Positions 6,222-12,616 of a stretch of 12,616 nucleotides of DNA are shown piece after piece. Numbering within the stretch: the first letter of the stretch is position 1; every line of letters begins with the position of its first letter. The DNA lies in assembly GCA_029945985.1 (NCBI GenBank), contig JAQSDP010000467.1, forward strand, positions 1 to 12,616, written 5' to 3'. The translations under genes were made by a program, and so were the position numbers. The notes below the pieces were generated by a model, which saw only the letters and a list, made by a program, of their open reading frames with translations, was not told the DNA's origin and made no database searches. The stretch is from a bacterium (GTDB lineage Bacteria > Acidobacteriota > Blastocatellia > Pyrinomonadales > Pyrinomonadaceae).

Positions 6222-7007
6222 ATGGCCAGTACAACCAGCACACCGATCACAGAGGTTATACCTATAGGCGATCCGCCCATTGTTATCGAGACGCGCGGGC
6301 TGAAAAAAACATACTTCGGCAAGATCGACGTGCCCGTTCTTTTCGGTCTCGACATCGAGATCCGGGCACGCGAATTCTTGGCGATCGTCGGACAGTCAGG
6401 CAGCGGCAAGTCTACGCTACTCAACATTCTTGGTGCCCTGGATGTCCCCACGGCGGGAACGGTGTTAGTCAACGGTGTGGATATTTCAACCCTGGACGAA
6501 GACGGCCTTGCCCGGCTCAGAAGCGACGAGGTCGGCTTCATTTTTCAAGCTCACTATCTGCTCGACGAGTTTACTTGTCTTGAAAATGCCCTTATGCCGA
6601 TCACGATCCGACACGGGGAAGCATCGGACGAGGATCGCGAAAGAGTCCTCAAACTGCTCGAACGGGTTGGATTAGGAGACCAGATCAATAAACATCCAGA
6701 CGAAATGAGCGGCGGGCAAAATCAGCGTTGTGCAATTGTTCGGGCTCTGGCCAATCAACCGAAAATAGTTCTCGCGGATGAGCCGACCGGAAATCTCGAC
6801 AGCCGGTCCGGGGCCGAAGTATTTGAGATGATGCGCGAGATGAATCGGCTAAGTGGAGTGGCTTTTGTGATGATCACTCACGATGACCGCCTGGCACAGG
6901 CGGCTGATAGGATCCTTTTGATCGAAGATGGAAATATTGTCGAAATTACCAATGATGAGCATAAAAAGAAGGTCGATCGACTGACCCCCGTGAAAGAACT
7001 CGCATAA
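6222..7007 (+). CDS. LolD/MacB-type ABC transporter ATP-binding protein
   Basis: Cytoplasmic ATPase of 261 aa that powers the permease encoded just upstream. All nucleotide-site motifs are intact: Walker [10 protein letters not shown] (57-65), Q-loop Q109 ([13 protein letters not shown]), ABC signature MSGGQ (162-166; M in place of the common L), Walker B IVLADE (182-187), D-loop NLD and switch histidine H220 (MITHDD). The first 20 residues before the ABC domain are a low-complexity extension, so a later start is possible, though no better start codon is evident. GGGGA just before the ATG is close for a ribosome site, and coupling from the permease gene is likely. It lies 9 nt after the permease gene and 46 nt before acr3. 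The family is certain; the transported substrate is not. Confidence 0.93.
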   Translation: MASTTSTPITEVIPIGDPPIVIETRGLKKTYFGKIDVPVLFGLDIEIRAREFLAIVGQSGSGKSTLLNILGALDVPTAGTVLVNGVDISTLDEDGLARLRSDEVGFIFQAHYLLDEFTCLENALMPITIRHGEASDEDRERVLKLLERVGLGDQINKHPDEMSGGQNQRCAIVRALANQPKIVLADEPTGNLDSRSGAEVFEMMREMNRLSGVAFVMITHDDRLAQAADRILLIEDGNIVEITNDEHKKKVDRLTPVKELA

Positions 7008-7015
7008 ATGTAGCC

Positions 7016-7043
7016 TTGATGTATATGCCTATACTTATATAAT
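7016..7043 (+). promoter_or_regulatory. Internal promoter and candidate ArsR operator, copy 3 (before acr3)
   Basis: TTGATG (7016-7021), a 16-nt spacer and a perfect TATAAT (7038-7043) make a plausible promoter in the 46-bp gap between the ATPase gene and acr3. The 24-bp two-half motif lies across it (7020-7043): GTATATGCC then TTATATAAT with the same step as the copies at 1387 and 3169. The short inverted repeat GTATA-TGCC-TATAC (7021-7034) also fits a bound dimer. Transcription would begin near 7050, a few bases before the acr3 ATG, so the mRNA would be almost leaderless. The -10 is strong evidence; the operator role is inference. Confidence 0.6.
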
Positions 7044-7053
7044 ATCTGCACAT

Positions 7054-8124
7054 ATGCCAGAAACCGTATTTGACCCTAACGATCCTGTAAACAGGCTTTC
7101 TTTACTCGATCGTTATCTTACGCTTTGGATCTTTGCCGCGATGGCGTTGGGGGTCGGGCTCGGCTATCTTGTCCCCGGAACGGCGGACTTCATAAATCAG
7201 TTTCAGGTCGGAACGACGAATATACCTATCGCGATCGGCCTGATCTTGATGATGTATCCACCGCTGGCAAAGGTGAAGTATGAGGAACTGCCCTCGGTCT
7301 TTCGAAACACTAAGATTCTTGGCCTGTCGCTCGTTCAGAACTGGATAATCGGTCCGGTGTTGATGTTCGGGCTGGCTGTAACCTTCCTATCCGATAAGCC
7401 TGAATACATGATCGGTTTGATCATGATCGGTATCGCCCGCTGCATTGCCATGGTGATCGTCTGGAACGATCTTGCGAGAGGCGACAATGAGTATGTCGCT
7501 GGCTTGGTAGCATTCAATAGCATTTTCCAAGTCCTTTTCTATAGCGTCTACGCGTACATTTTCGTTACCGTCCTTCCGCCCCTGTTCGGCGTGGAAGGTG
7601 CGGCGGTGGAAATAAGCATCGGACAGATCGCCGAGAGCGTACTCATCTACCTCGGCATCCCGTTCTTTGCGGGGATGCTGACTCGATTCCTGCTGCTTCG
7701 GGCCAAGGGACGGGAATGGTATGACAATGTCTTCATTCCGAAGATCAGCCCGGTCACGCTGATCGCTCTGCTGTTTACCATCGTCGTGATGTTCAGCTAC
7801 AAAGGGCAGTTAATTGTTGAGATACCGTTCGATGTTGTTCGGATCGCGATTCCGTTGGTGCTCTATTTCGTGATCATGTTCTTCTCGGCATTCTATCTTG
7901 CGAAGAAGGCGGGTGCTGATTATCCAAAGAGTACGTCGCTTGCATTTACTGCCGCGGGAAACAACTTCGAACTTGGTATCGCCGTTGCCATCGCAGTGTT
8001 CGGGATCAACTCGGGCGTAGCATTTGCGGCGGTGATCGGCCCGCTGATCGAGGTTCCTGTGCTGATATTGCTGGTCCGTGTCGCGCTAAGGCAGCGGTCC
8101 AAGTTCAAGGAGGTCGTAGTTTGA
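7054..8124 (+). CDS. acr3: ACR3-family arsenite efflux transporter
   Basis: Inner-membrane As(III) exporter of the bile/arsenite/riboflavin transporter superfamily, 356 aa, with about ten hydrophobic segments. Diagnostic features are the opening [24 protein letters not shown], the loop [17 protein letters not shown] with the essential cysteine at C130, and [14 protein letters not shown] with the conserved glutamate at E306. Both residues are required in studied ACR3 proteins. It ends in a positively charged cytoplasmic tail (RQRSKFKE). The ATG at 7054 has no Shine-Dalgarno sequence but follows a candidate promoter at near-leaderless distance; upstream read-through could also express it. arsC begins 1 nt after its stop. 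It should remove the As(III) produced by ArsC and ArsI. The identification is very secure. Confidence 0.97.
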   Translation: MPETVFDPNDPVNRLSLLDRYLTLWIFAAMALGVGLGYLVPGTADFINQFQVGTTNIPIAIGLILMMYPPLAKVKYEELPSVFRNTKILGLSLVQNWIIGPVLMFGLAVTFLSDKPEYMIGLIMIGIARCIAMVIVWNDLARGDNEYVAGLVAFNSIFQVLFYSVYAYIFVTVLPPLFGVEGAAVEISIGQIAESVLIYLGIPFFAGMLTRFLLLRAKGREWYDNVFIPKISPVTLIALLFTIVVMFSYKGQLIVEIPFDVVRIAIPLVLYFVIMFFSAFYLAKKAGADYPKSTSLAFTAAGNNFELGIAVAIAVFGINSGVAFAAVIGPLIEVPVLILLVRVALRQRSKFKEVVV

Positions 8125-8125
8125 T

Positions 8126-8593
8126 ATGGAACAAACAAAGCCAAGGATATTGGTTCTGTGCACGGGAAACTCTGCTCGGTCCCAGATGGCCGAAGGACTG
8201 TTGAAGGCGAAGCTGGGCGACCGGTTCGACGTCGATAGTGCCGGGACGCGCCCGATCGGCGTTAGCCCGGAAGCGATCGCCGCACTTGATGAGATCGGGA
8301 TCGATATTTCGGGAAATCGATCTAAGTCAGTCGATGAATTCGCGGGGCAGGAGATGGACTACGTTCTCACCGTTTGCGACAACGCCAAGTCTAACTGTCC
8401 TTATTTTCCGGCTAAGACGAAACTAATTCATCACGCTTTCGACGACCCCTACTTTGCTGCGGGCGACTTCGAATCGCGCGTGGCGGCATTCAGGAAGGTG
8501 CGCGACCAGATCGCGGAGTATATCGACGAGAGCCTCTCGCAGGAACTGAATAGAGGCGAAAAGCCAAAGCCCGGCGATTCTGCAATTGCGTAA
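8126..8593 (+). CDS. arsC: Thioredoxin-coupled arsenate reductase (LMW-phosphatase fold)
   Basis: Cytoplasmic enzyme of 155 aa that reduces As(V) to As(III) for export. The P-loop is CTGNSARS with nucleophile C12. The redox relay cysteines are C84 and C91 in TVCDNAKSNCPYFP; the spacing C12-C84-C91 matches the C10-C82-C89 triad of the Bacillus/Staphylococcus thioredoxin-type ArsC. The general-acid aspartate is in AFDDP (about 106-107). The family's usual length is about 135-140 aa; this protein has a short hydrophilic C-terminal tail (ELNRGEKPKPGDSAIA). AAGGAGG at 8107-8113, inside the end of acr3, lies 12 nt before the ATG, and the genes are 1 nt apart, so translation is coupled. It is the last gene of the arsenic cluster; reducing equivalents would come from host thioredoxin. 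Confidence 0.96.
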   Translation: MEQTKPRILVLCTGNSARSQMAEGLLKAKLGDRFDVDSAGTRPIGVSPEAIAALDEIGIDISGNRSKSVDEFAGQEMDYVLTVCDNAKSNCPYFPAKTKLIHHAFDDPYFAAGDFESRVAAFRKVRDQIAEYIDESLSQELNRGEKPKPGDSAIA

Positions 8594-8625
8594 CTATCAA
8601 CTTGGATGTTACGCCCTTGCTAACG

Positions 8626-8662
8626 CGCGGGCTTCTGCATTCGGCGGGCCGAGCCCACGTTT
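8626..8662 (+). terminator. Possible intrinsic terminator after arsC
   Basis: CGCGGGCT (8626-8633) pairs with AGCCCACG (8652-8659) with one mismatch, with a smaller CGGC/GCCG stem inside, followed by only TTTCT. It sits between the convergent arsC and AAA+ genes. The short T-run makes it a weak candidate. Confidence 0.35.
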
Positions 8663-9865
8663 CTAACTCTCGCTCAACTCGCCTTTGGACTTCGCGGTTT
8701 GCGGAGCGGCCGAGGCATGCGGCATCGGCAGTCCTACCGCATCCGATTTCATAAGCGGCTCTTCGTCGTTCGAGTCTTCCGGCCCATCGGTAACGATCAT
8801 TTTGCCTGCCTGTTTGCGGAATGAAAGTATCTCGCCGTCGTAGTCGACCAGAACGAGGTCGCCGGTTTCGACCTGTTGGGTTGCTACCAGGTTCGACAGG
8901 GGATAAACAAGGAACCGCTCGATCGCCCGCTTCAGATGCCGGGCTCCGTACTTGAGATCGATGCCTTCACTAAGCAGATATTCCTTGGCCGGGTCTGTGC
9001 ATTCAAATACGAACTTGGTTCCGGCTGACTCGGTGATGCGATCCTGAACCGAACGCAGCTCGATCTCAAGAATGCGTCGCAGGTGATGTTCCTTCAGGCT
9101 GCGAAATACCACGACCTTATCGATACGATTCATGAACTCGGGCGAAAACTTCCGCTTCGCCGCTTCGAGAGCCGTTCGGTAGATCTTGGTGTCAATGTCG
9201 TTGTCAGCCTTGACCTGATCGGTCTTGGTCGGTGCAAAGCCGATGCCGCCGGAGATCATATCCGACATCTCACGGGCACCGAGGTTGGACGTCATGATGA
9301 CGACCGTTCGCGAAAAGTCGACGCGGCGGTTGTCGCCGAGTGTCAGCGTCGCCTTATCCAGGATCCCGAGAAGAAGCTGCCACAGCGAATCGGACGCTTT
9401 CTCGATCTCGTCGAAAAGCACGAACGTAAGTTTGGTGTCTTCGGTATGAGCTTTGTCGAGATTTTCCTGTGTCAGCATCGGGGACGTTTCGCGATGCCCA
9501 AGATATCCCGGAGGCGAGCCGATGAGCTTTGCGATCTCGTGTGAGTGTTGAAACTCGGCGCAGTCTATCTTCACTACGGCGTGAGTATCGTTGAGCAGAA
9601 CTTGAGAAGCGGCTTCGACGACGCGCGTTTTACCCGAGCCGGTCGGCCCGAGAAAAAGCATTGTCCCTATCGGACGCGTCGGATTGTTCATCCCGGCGAG
9701 ATAGATCTGGAAAAGGCCGCTCATACGGCGGACGGCTCGCTCCTGGCCGACGATCAAGGCCGAGAGTTTGTCTTCAAACTCAGCGGCTCGGGGGCTCTTG
9801 CGATCGGGATCCAGCAGGACCCCGACAGTGCTTGATTCTTTTTTCTTGGCCGTTTCGTTTTTCAT
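8663..9865 (-). CDS. Standalone ClpA/B/C D2-like AAA+ ATPase
   Basis: Protein of 400 aa with one AAA+ module like the second ring of Hsp100 proteins plus the ClpB D2-small domain, but no N-domain and no first ring. Seen in order: Walker A GPTGSGKT (73-80), pore loop GYLG (120-123), Walker B FVLFDE (148-153), sensor 1 TSN (192-194), arginine finger in SPEFMNRID (R247), and sensor 2 GAR (R309). Between sensor 1 and the finger is GGIGFAP (206-212), an IGF tripeptide in the place where ClpA has IGL and ClpC has VGF for docking to ClpP. The N-terminal 28 residues and the last 40 are low complexity. GGGAGAAG about 8 nt before the ATG supports the start. It is probably an unfoldase or protein remodeller, possibly with ClpP; the partner is unknown. 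It converges with arsC and seems unrelated to arsenic. Confidence 0.88.
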   Translation of the reverse strand: MKNETAKKKESSTVGVLLDPDRKSPRAAEFEDKLSALIVGQERAVRRMSGLFQIYLAGMNNPTRPIGTMLFLGPTGSGKTRVVEAASQVLLNDTHAVVKIDCAEFQHSHEIAKLIGSPPGYLGHRETSPMLTQENLDKAHTEDTKLTFVLFDEIEKASDSLWQLLLGILDKATLTLGDNRRVDFSRTVVIMTSNLGAREMSDMISGGIGFAPTKTDQVKADNDIDTKIYRTALEAAKRKFSPEFMNRIDKVVVFRSLKEHHLRRILEIELRSVQDRITESAGTKFVFECTDPAKEYLLSEGIDLKYGARHLKRAIERFLVYPLSNLVATQQVETGDLVLVDYDGEILSFRKQAGKMIVTDGPEDSNDEEPLMKSDAVGLPMPHASAAPQTAKSKGELSES

Positions 9866-10151
9866 CTCGATATCTTCTCCCTGCCCGGGAATTTGTGCGA
9901 GAAATTCCGCCCGTGTCCGGTGACGTTCTTCTAAATGAGGATTTGCGGGTGAAGCAATCCTTACGTCACTAAAGATGATGTCAATAATTTAACCGTTGGC
10001 TGGATTCGTTTCGGATGCGTGCGGCGAATGCATAGGGAACTGATCCGCCTATACGTTATTCTGCACAGAAACGTTAAATCTTCAAGACAAATTTTGGAAA
10101 TTCAGCCGATTACAAATATATGGCGTTTTTCGCAGGATTCAAAACAGACAA
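9866..10151. other. Intergenic region upstream of the AAA+ gene
   Basis: Holds no convincing gene. On the - strand TTGACA (9979-9984, read in reverse) could be a -35 for the AAA+ gene, but its -10 partner (around AAGGAT) is poor. The arms GTGACGT (9920-9926) and ACGTCAC (9963-9969) form a 7-bp inverted repeat across the probable leader. Apart from these I see only AT-rich spacer. Confidence 0.4.
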
Positions 10152-10176
10152 AAAGGTCCGACCTCGCCGGACCTTT
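10152..10176 (-). terminator. Intrinsic terminator of the inositol-phosphate synthase gene
   Basis: AAAGGTCCG (10152-10160) and CGGACCTTT (10168-10176) form a perfect 9-bp stem with a 7-nt loop. Read on the - strand it runs directly into TTGTCTGTTTT, a T-rich tract. It lies about 45 nt after the stop codon of the - strand gene at 10222-11538. Confidence 0.8.
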
Positions 10177-10192
10177 CAAAGGATGTATATAT

Positions 10193-10211
10193 GGTGAGCG
10201 GGTCGCTCACC
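10193..10211. repeat. Perfect 8-bp hairpin between the ino1 stop and its terminator
   Basis: GGTGAGCG, loop GGT, CGCTCACC. It is a second stable hairpin 11 bp after the - strand stop codon and before the T-tracted terminator. It lacks a T-run of its own, so it may protect the mRNA 3' end or assist termination. Confidence 0.6.
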
Positions 10212-10221
10212 ACCTGAGTCG

Positions 10222-11538
10222 CTAATCGTAATATTCGAGACCGAGATGGGTTATAAGATCTTCGCCCTTGAGATGCCGGAGCGTGTTTTTCAACTTCATC
10301 AGCTGGATGAAAATGTCGTGTTCGGGATACAGGCCAGGAGCGGTCTGCGGAGCCTTGAAGTAGAACGACAGCCATTCTTGAACGCCTTTCATTCCGGCAC
10401 GCTGTGCTAAATCCATGAAGAGAGCCAGATCAAGTGCGAGCGGAGCTGCCAGGATCGAATCGCGGCAGAGGAAGTTGACCTTGATCTGCATCTTATAGCC
10501 GAGCCAGCCGAAGATGTCGATGTTGTCCCAGCCCTCTTTGTTGTCGCCGCGCGGCGGATAGTAGTTGATCTTTACGACGTGCGAAAAGTCTCCATACAGG
10601 CCCGGGTAAACTTCGGGCTGGAAGATGTGTTCGAGCACGGAGAGTTTCGACACCTCTTTCGACTTGAAGTTCTCCGGATCGTCGAGCACCTCGCCATCGC
10701 GATTGCCGAGGATATTCGTCGAGTACCAGCCATCGAGGCCAAGCATACGCGATTTAAGGCCCGGTGCGAGGATGGTCTTCATCAACGTCTGGCCGGTCTT
10801 GAAATCCTTGCCGCATATGGCGACGTTGTGCTGTTCCGCGAGTTCAGTCAGTGCAGGGATGTCGACCGTCAGATTCGGAGCACCGTTCGCGAAGGGAACG
10901 CCGGACTTGATCGCCGCGTATGCATAGATCATCGACGGAGCGATCCGCGGATCGTTGTCGTACATCGCTTTCTCGAGTACGTCGATCGACGTGTGCACTT
11001 CCGATTCTTCGACGTAGATCTCGGTCGACGCGCACCAGACGATAACGAGTCGATCGCAGCCGTTGTCGGTCTTGAACTTGGCGATGTCTTCGATGAGCTG
11101 TTCGGCAAGCTCCATCTTGTTCTTGCCGGTCTTTACGTTCTCGCCTGTGATGCGTTTGACGTAGTTCTGCTCGAACACGGCGGCCATCGGCTTCAGGCTA
11201 GCGAGCTGTTCGGAGACCTGGTTGAGCAGGTCTTTTTCAAGCACACCGGCGTTCATCGCCGCCTCGAACGCGTTGTCGTGAAAAATATCCCAAGCACCGA
11301 AAACGATGTCGTCGAGGCTCGCGAGCGGTACGAAGTCTTTGATCTTCGGCACGTTGTTGTCCGTGCGCTTGCCAAGGCGGATCGTGCCCATTTGGGTCAG
11401 GCTGCCGACCGGCTCCGAAATGCCGCGCTTGATCGCCTCGACACCCGCGACGAGCGTCGTGCTAACGGCCCCGAGGCCGACCAATAAAACACCGAGTTTT
11501 CCTTCTGCGGGAGCAATGTCCACGCCTTTGTTAGCCAT
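10222..11538 (-). CDS. ino1: Inositol-1-phosphate synthase (MIPS/INO1 family)
   Basis: NAD-dependent cytoplasmic enzyme of 438 aa that converts glucose 6-phosphate to 1L-myo-inositol 1-phosphate, the first step toward inositol lipids and solutes. The N-terminal Rossmann motif is VGLGAVSTT. The middle contains the family signatures APNLTVDIPAL and GKDFKTGQTLMKTILAP, GNRDGEVLDDPENFKSKEVSK near residues 295-315, and KVNFLCRDSILAAPLALDLALF, which carries catalytic-domain residues. The length suits the shorter bacterial/actinobacterial-type enzymes; eukaryotic ones are longer. A promoter is visible upstream, a terminator downstream, so it looks monocistronic. No clear Shine-Dalgarno sequence precedes the ATG. 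No inositol monophosphatase or phosphatidylinositol synthase gene is in the window, so the end product here is unknown. Confidence 0.94.
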   Translation of the reverse strand: MANKGVDIAPAEGKLGVLLVGLGAVSTTLVAGVEAIKRGISEPVGSLTQMGTIRLGKRTDNNVPKIKDFVPLASLDDIVFGAWDIFHDNAFEAAMNAGVLEKDLLNQVSEQLASLKPMAAVFEQNYVKRITGENVKTGKNKMELAEQLIEDIAKFKTDNGCDRLVIVWCASTEIYVEESEVHTSIDVLEKAMYDNDPRIAPSMIYAYAAIKSGVPFANGAPNLTVDIPALTELAEQHNVAICGKDFKTGQTLMKTILAPGLKSRMLGLDGWYSTNILGNRDGEVLDDPENFKSKEVSKLSVLEHIFQPEVYPGLYGDFSHVVKINYYPPRGDNKEGWDNIDIFGWLGYKMQIKVNFLCRDSILAAPLALDLALFMDLAQRAGMKGVQEWLSFYFKAPQTAPGLYPEHDIFIQLMKLKNTLRHLKGEDLITHLGLEYYD

Positions 11539-11562
11539 ATCGATTAAAAGGTGAAAAGAGTA

Positions 11563-11591
11563 ATGATAACGTTACCGAAATGTTAAGGCAA
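11563..11591 (-). promoter_or_regulatory. Promoter of the inositol-phosphate synthase gene
   Basis: On the - strand TTGCCT (11586-11591), a 17-nt spacer and TATCAT (11563-11568) form a good sigma-70-type promoter. It leaves an untranslated leader of roughly 18-20 nt before the ATG at 11538. The -35 lies just beyond the stop of the upstream metallo-hydrolase gene. Confidence 0.65.
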
Positions 11592-11596
11592 AGACG

Positions 11597-12436
11597 CTAG
11601 TAGCTCCTTTCCTCTAACATCTTCGTAAACGCATCGACACCGGGAGATAGCTTTTTCACATTCGCGGCATCCGCGTCGGCGTTTTGCGGCGAGATGTGGA
11701 CGGCGATGTTGTGTTTGGCGGCGATTGTTTCGCGGACTAGCTTGCGGCCGTTTTCGTTGAGGAGAAACCAGTAAGGGATGAAGGCAATGTCGATCTTTTC
11801 GGCGGCGAGGTTAAAGGCTGCGAAGTTCTCCATCGTGTTGTCGGCGTCGCCGAAGTGAAATAGCTTCTTGCCGCCGATCTCGATGATGTGGCCGAGGTTT
11901 TTTATCCACCAGAACCGGTCGCTGCCGTGCTTCATTCCAAGCAAGGTGACTTTGATTCCATCTTTCTCGTAAGCGATACTTTGCTTCCATGCGGGGGTCA
12001 GCTCAGCCGTTTGATCCCGGATCAAGGCGTGGTCGGCGTATAAACGCGCAATATCGCCCATCTTCTGAGCGTCGGAAACGAGCACCGCCTTCGGATTATT
12101 TTTCAGATGAAGGCCGACCGATTCCGCACTGAAATGATCGCCGTGGACGTGCGATACGAGCACGACGCGGACCTGATCGAAGGGGGGCTTCCCCGCTTCC
12201 ATTGCCGCCAGAACGTCAGGCGGCGGATTGAGATAATCGTCATCGTATTTTCTGTGCAGCCCATCGATCAGAACTGCCTTCGTCCCGTCCGAGATCAGCA
12301 CGCCTTCATTGCCGACGTAGGTTAGCTTGATGGTGCCGGGCGTGTGGACGGTCGGCGTCGGGAAAGTTTGAGTTGCGGGCGGTTGAGCGCAGGCCGTTAC
12401 GGCAGCGAGTGCAAGTACAGTAAGTGACCTGAACAT
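11597..12436 (-). CDS. Lipoprotein metallo-beta-lactamase-fold hydrolase
   Basis: Predicted exported lipoprotein of 279 aa with an MBL fold. The start at 12436 is preferred over an in-frame extension of 58 residues because it gives a clean lipoprotein signal: MFRSLTVLALAAVTAC with lipobox V-T-A-C16. The extension also runs across a terminator hairpin and the tail of another gene. Zinc-site motifs are HVHGDH (96-101), H183, HFGDAD with D197, and H247 (AVHISP), so a two-metal site looks intact. The overall layout (KLTYVGNEGVLI, then IDGL, then HVHGDH) resembles UlaG-like and other broad MBL hydrolases and not true beta-lactamases, but the substrate cannot be told. It lies 58 bp upstream of ino1 on the same strand, though ino1 has its own promoter. 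No convincing ribosome site or promoter was found. Confidence 0.85.
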   Translation of the reverse strand: MFRSLTVLALAAVTACAQPPATQTFPTPTVHTPGTIKLTYVGNEGVLISDGTKAVLIDGLHRKYDDDYLNPPPDVLAAMEAGKPPFDQVRVVLVSHVHGDHFSAESVGLHLKNNPKAVLVSDAQKMGDIARLYADHALIRDQTAELTPAWKQSIAYEKDGIKVTLLGMKHGSDRFWWIKNLGHIIEIGGKKLFHFGDADNTMENFAAFNLAAEKIDIAFIPYWFLLNENGRKLVRETIAAKHNIAVHISPQNADADAANVKKLSPGVDAFTKMLEERSY

Positions 12437-12472
12437 TCTGCTGGTACGTTTTCTGCGGGCACTTTGTTTAGG

Positions 12473-12504
12473 TGAAAAAGAAAAGAGCCAGACGGGCTGG
12501 CTCT
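12473..12504 (-). terminator. Intrinsic terminator of the gene at the right edge
   Basis: AGAGCCAG (12484-12491) and CTGGCTCT (12497-12504) form a perfect 8-bp stem with a 5-nt loop. On the - strand it is followed by TTTTCTTTTTC. It lies 42 nt after a - strand stop codon at 12547-12549, which supports that partial gene. Confidence 0.85.
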
Positions 12505-12546
12505 CGAAGGTGATGAACCCGGTCGCTACCGCTCGCGGTTCTGACA

Positions 12547-12615
12547 TCATGGCAACGACTTCGGGACGTCGTTGACCTTGATCTTCAGTTTCTTTGCGAG
12601 GTTCTTCCACTCTCC
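12547..12615 (-). CDS. C-terminal end of an unidentified gene (cut by window)
   Basis: Only the last 22 codons are visible: GEWKNLAKKLKIKVNDVPKS then L-P and TGA. The piece is lysine-rich. It is judged real because a strong terminator stands 42 nt downstream on the same strand and because the competing frame is the doubtful extension of the metallo-hydrolase gene. The family cannot be named from so little. Confidence 0.5.
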   Translation of the reverse strand, partial: GEWKNLAKKLKIKVNDVPKSLP

Positions 12616-12616
12616 G

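Noticed and set aside
3205..7007. Transposon carrying the efflux genes
   Set aside because: No transposase, matched terminal repeats or target duplication could be found around the three genes.
9083..9544. 153-codon open frame opposite the AAA+ gene
   Set aside because: Covers Walker B and arginine-finger codons of a certain gene; no motif of its own.
10019..10225. 68-codon + strand frame between the AAA+ and ino1 genes
   Set aside because: Runs through the terminator hairpin and has no ribosome site or known motif.
10579..11487. 302-codon open frame opposite the inositol-phosphate synthase gene
   Set aside because: Shadow of the coding strand in GC-rich DNA; rich in R, D, V with no domain, and the - strand gene is certain.
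12437..12610. 58-residue N-terminal extension of the metallo-hydrolase
   Set aside because: It crosses a strong terminator and the tail of another gene, and it would bury a clean lipoprotein signal.

Overview
The window looks like chromosomal DNA of a diderm bacterium. The style of the proteins suggests Acidobacteriota, possibly class Blastocatellia, but that is an impression from the sequences and not a database result. Most genes are intact and tightly packed. Both window ends cut a gene.

Left edge (2-887, + strand): the 3' part of a TlyA-type rRNA 2'-O-methyltransferase gene, followed by a small overlapping DUF5522 gene with a Cys-rich C-terminal motif.

Centre (857-8593): an arsenic-resistance island. 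A divergent ArsR repressor (- strand) faces a + strand series: an ArsI-type C-As lyase of the VOC fold, a PLP-dependent gamma-lyase/synthase of the Cys/Met-metabolism family, a roughly 300-nt gene-free leader rich in hairpins, a three-gene ABC efflux module (HlyD/MacA-like adaptor, MacB-like permease, LolD/MacB-like ATPase), an ACR3 arsenite exporter, and a thioredoxin-type arsenate reductase. ArsC would make As(III) from arsenate, ArsI would make As(III) from methylarsenite, and ACR3 would export the As(III). The jobs of the PLP enzyme and the ABC module are not obvious from known ars operons and are the main point of interest. A 24-bp two-half-site motif built on TATAT(G) occurs three times, at the three likely transcription boundaries of the island: before arsI, at the end of the PLP gene ahead of the efflux genes, and in front of acr3. 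It is a candidate common operator.

Right part (8663-12615, all - strand): a standalone AAA+ ATPase resembling the second ring of ClpA/ClpB/ClpC and carrying an IGF tripeptide, an inositol-1-phosphate synthase with its own promoter and terminator, a lipoprotein metallo-beta-lactamase-fold hydrolase, and the last 22 codons of an unidentified gene that ends in a clear intrinsic terminator. These genes seem unrelated to arsenic. I saw no rRNA, tRNA, CRISPR array, transposase or prophage gene.
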